DNA of 6,682 nt from Actinomycetes bacterium (GTDB lineage Bacteria > Actinomycetota > Acidimicrobiia > Acidimicrobiales > Palsa-688): assembly GCA_021827225.1 (NCBI GenBank), contig JAKAXG010000243.1, positions 1-6,682 of the forward strand, in the 5' to 3' direction. Position numbers and translations under genes: made by a program. The notes under the pieces were generated by a model. It did not search any database, was not told the DNA's origin, and worked only from the letters and a program-made list of their open reading frames with translations. Positions 5,015-6,682 of this stretch are shown one piece after another. Every line of letters starts with the position of its first letter. Position 1 is the first letter of the stretch.

Positions 5015-6682
5015 ATGAGTCTTTCGTATCACGTGTACGTCAGCGACCGTGGCAACATCTTCATGACGGAGATCGCGGCGTTGCTGGCGGCGGCTCTCGG
5101 CGACCTCGGATACAGCACCGTCTTTCCGGCTCCGGGTCTGCCCGAGCGGGGGCGGGACCGGGTGAACCTGGTGGTCGCCCCGCACGAGTTCTACCCGCTC
5201 CAGCGGGGGATCCAGGAGTCGGACCTGCTCAGGGCCGCCGAGACCGCCGTGTCGGTGGGGGTGGAACAGCCCGGGACCTCGTGGTTCAACCTGGGCGCCC
5301 ACTACTCGAGCGTGGCCCCGGCGGTGCTGGATATCAGCCGGGTGGCGGTGGCCGAGCTCGACCGCAGGGGCATTCCGGCCCGCCACCTGCAGCTCGGCTA
5401 CCACTCCAGTTGGGATCTGTGGGGGGGTGACACTGACCGGGCCCGCGGGACCGATGTGCTCTTCCTCGGGTCGATGACGACCCGCCGGGACGCCATCCTC
5501 GCGGCCGCTGCACCGTACCTGTGGGACTGTCGATCGGACGTCCGTCTGTTCGAGTTCCCCCGGCCCATGGATGAGCCGCGGGGCCATTTCGTGGCCTCGC
5601 GCGACAAGTGGCGGCTCCTCGCCGACTCCCGCATCCTGCTGAACGTCCACCGCAACGAGGTTCCGTACTTCGAGTGGGTTCGCACCCTCGAGGCGGTGGT
5701 CAACGGGTGCCTGGTCGTCACCGAGCCCTCCGACGAGTACGGGCCCCTCACCGTCGGGGAGCACTTCCTCGCGACACCGTGGGATTCCATGGGCCCCTAC
5801 GCCGCCAGCCTGCTCGTCGATGAGGACCTGCGGCGGGAAATGACCGTGGCGGCCTACGACCTGGTCAGGTCCAAGCTGGAGATGGGAGCGATCCTCGAAC
5901 CCATCTGTGCCGAGATGGAAGCCGCTGGCCGCCGTTTGGCGCCTCCCCGGCCGGCCCTGACCGTCGTCCAGGAGCCCCAGCCGGCCGCTCCGTCCCCCAA
6001 CCCGCTGGTTGAGGACGTGCTGGCCAGCGAGACCCGGGTCCGGGCCCGGATCAAGGAGCTCATCGACAGCGAAACCGCGCTGATCCGCCGGGTGGAGGCC
6101 CTCCAGGCCCGCCTTGCCCGGGGTGACGCCGAGCACGCCGACGTCACCGAGACCCCTTCATGGGCCGGCTTCGAGCCGAAGGTGTCGGTGCTCATCACCT
6201 CCTACAACAGCGAGACCTTCCTAGCCGGTGCCCTCATGTCGGTGCTCGACTCGAGCGGGGTGGCGGTCGAACTGGTTGTGGTGGACGACCACTCCGAGGA
6301 CCGGTCCCTCACCATCGTGAGCGACATCATGGAGCAATTCCCCTATTTCCCCATCTCGCTGGTGGCCCGGGCCGCCAACGGAGGCGTCTCGTCGGCCCGG
6401 AACGCCGGGTTGCAGCGGGCGCGGGGGGACTACGTGTTCATCCTGGACTCGGACAATCTCATCTTCCCCAATGCCCTGGCCACCCTGGCCGGGGCGCTGG
6501 ACCGGGCCTCGGGGGCGGCGTTCTCCTACGGCATCATCGCCAAGTCCGGCGAGCCCGGCCTGCTCAGCCACCTGCCGTGGGACGTGGAGCGGCTCTGCCA
6601 TAGCAACTACATCGACGCGATGGCCATGATCCGCCGCTCGGTCTTCACGGAGCTGGGTGGCTACGACCAGTACTTCGGACTC
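5015..6682 (+). CDS. Two-module glycosyltransferase (CgeB-like GT-B plus GT2), 3' end beyond window
   Basis: The frame is open from the ATG at 5015 to the last base, giving 556 codons and no stop. The N-terminal module (about 1-305) opens with YHVYVSDRGNIFMTEIAALL and has VNLVVAPHEFYPL, then DVLFLGSMTTRRD. Its second half has ILLNVHR (207-213) and VRTLEAVVNGCLVVTEPSDE (222-241), the usual donor-site pattern of CgeB/YkvP-like GT-B glycosyltransferases, with Glu226 as a probable nucleotide-sugar ligand. A Pro/Ala linker (310-330) and a charged, probably helical stretch (331-373) follow. A GT2 module begins at about 390: VSVLITSYNSE, VVVDDHSED (Asp424/425), NGGVSSARNAGL, the metal-binding DSD (478-480) and GGYDQYFGL at the edge, normally followed by the catalytic acidic motif. 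There is no signal peptide or membrane segment, so it is cytosolic. It probably adds successive sugars to a glycan or protein acceptor. TGGGA, nine bases before the ATG, is the only ribosome binding site candidate. The GT2 call is firm; the CgeB-like call is likely. Confidence 0.9.
   Translation, partial: MSLSYHVYVSDRGNIFMTEIAALLAAALGDLGYSTVFPAPGLPERGRDRVNLVVAPHEFYPLQRGIQESDLLRAAETAVSVGVEQPGTSWFNLGAHYSSVAPAVLDISRVAVAELDRRGIPARHLQLGYHSSWDLWGGDTDRARGTDVLFLGSMTTRRDAILAAAAPYLWDCRSDVRLFEFPRPMDEPRGHFVASRDKWRLLADSRILLNVHRNEVPYFEWVRTLEAVVNGCLVVTEPSDEYGPLTVGEHFLATPWDSMGPYAASLLVDEDLRREMTVAAYDLVRSKLEMGAILEPICAEMEAAGRRLAPPRPALTVVQEPQPAAPSPNPLVEDVLASETRVRARIKELIDSETALIRRVEALQARLARGDAEHADVTETPSWAGFEPKVSVLITSYNSETFLAGALMSVLDSSGVAVELVVVDDHSEDRSLTIVSDIMEQFPYFPISLVARAANGGVSSARNAGLQRARGDYVFILDSDNLIFPNALATLAGALDRASGAAFSYGIIAKSGEPGLLSHLPWDVERLCHSNYIDAMAMIRRSVFTELGGYDQYFGL

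Noticed and set aside
4850..6136. 428-codon - strand frame opposite the start of YfhO and the two-module glycosyltransferase.
   Set aside because: Its composition is low-complexity and shows no family motif. The + strand frame carries clear glycosyltransferase signatures over the same bases.
1..6682. Search for a mobile element, CRISPR array, toxin-antitoxin pair or defence system.
   Set aside because: No direct-repeat arrays, transposase or integrase motifs, nucleases or small paired genes were seen. All supported genes fit envelope glycan assembly.

Overview
This is a GC-rich (roughly 70 % by eye) bacterial window. The G/C-dominated third codon positions, GTG starts and TAnnnT-type -10 candidates suggest an actinobacterium-like genome, but nothing here fixes the taxon. 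All five genes look like envelope or surface-polysaccharide assembly genes: cytosolic glycosyltransferases (GTs) and large membrane GT-C-type proteins. I see no tRNA, rRNA, CRISPR array, transposase or integrase.

Left part, + strand (about 65-2662): a compact three-gene operon. It encodes a DPM1-like GT2 enzyme, which probably charges a polyprenyl-phosphate carrier with a sugar. Next is a 127-residue protein with one membrane anchor and a small outer domain. Last is a multi-spanning GT-C-like protein carrying the DYPPL, NGYAD and TKNEG signatures. The second and third genes overlap by ATGA. The likely logic is that the GT2 enzyme makes a lipid-linked sugar donor on the cytosolic face, the GT-C protein uses it on the outer face, and the small anchored protein assists.

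Middle, - strand (5001 down to 2533): one large YfhO-family membrane protein. It converges on the left operon. The two reading frames overlap tail to tail by 130 bp, with a strong GC hairpin just outside the YfhO stop codon.

Right part, + strand (5015 to the window edge): a long gene cut by the window end. It encodes two glycosyltransferase modules in one chain: an N-terminal CgeB-like (GT-B type) module, a Pro/Ala linker with a charged helical stretch, and a C-terminal GT2 (GT-A) module. It starts only 13 bp from the longest possible YfhO start, in divergent orientation, so either the YfhO start is over-extended or the promoters lie inside coding sequence.

No clearly new type of system is visible. 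The points most worth checking are the two-module glycosyltransferase, the orphan anchored domain coupled to the GT-C gene, the near-leaderless start of the first gene, and the two unusual gene junctions.
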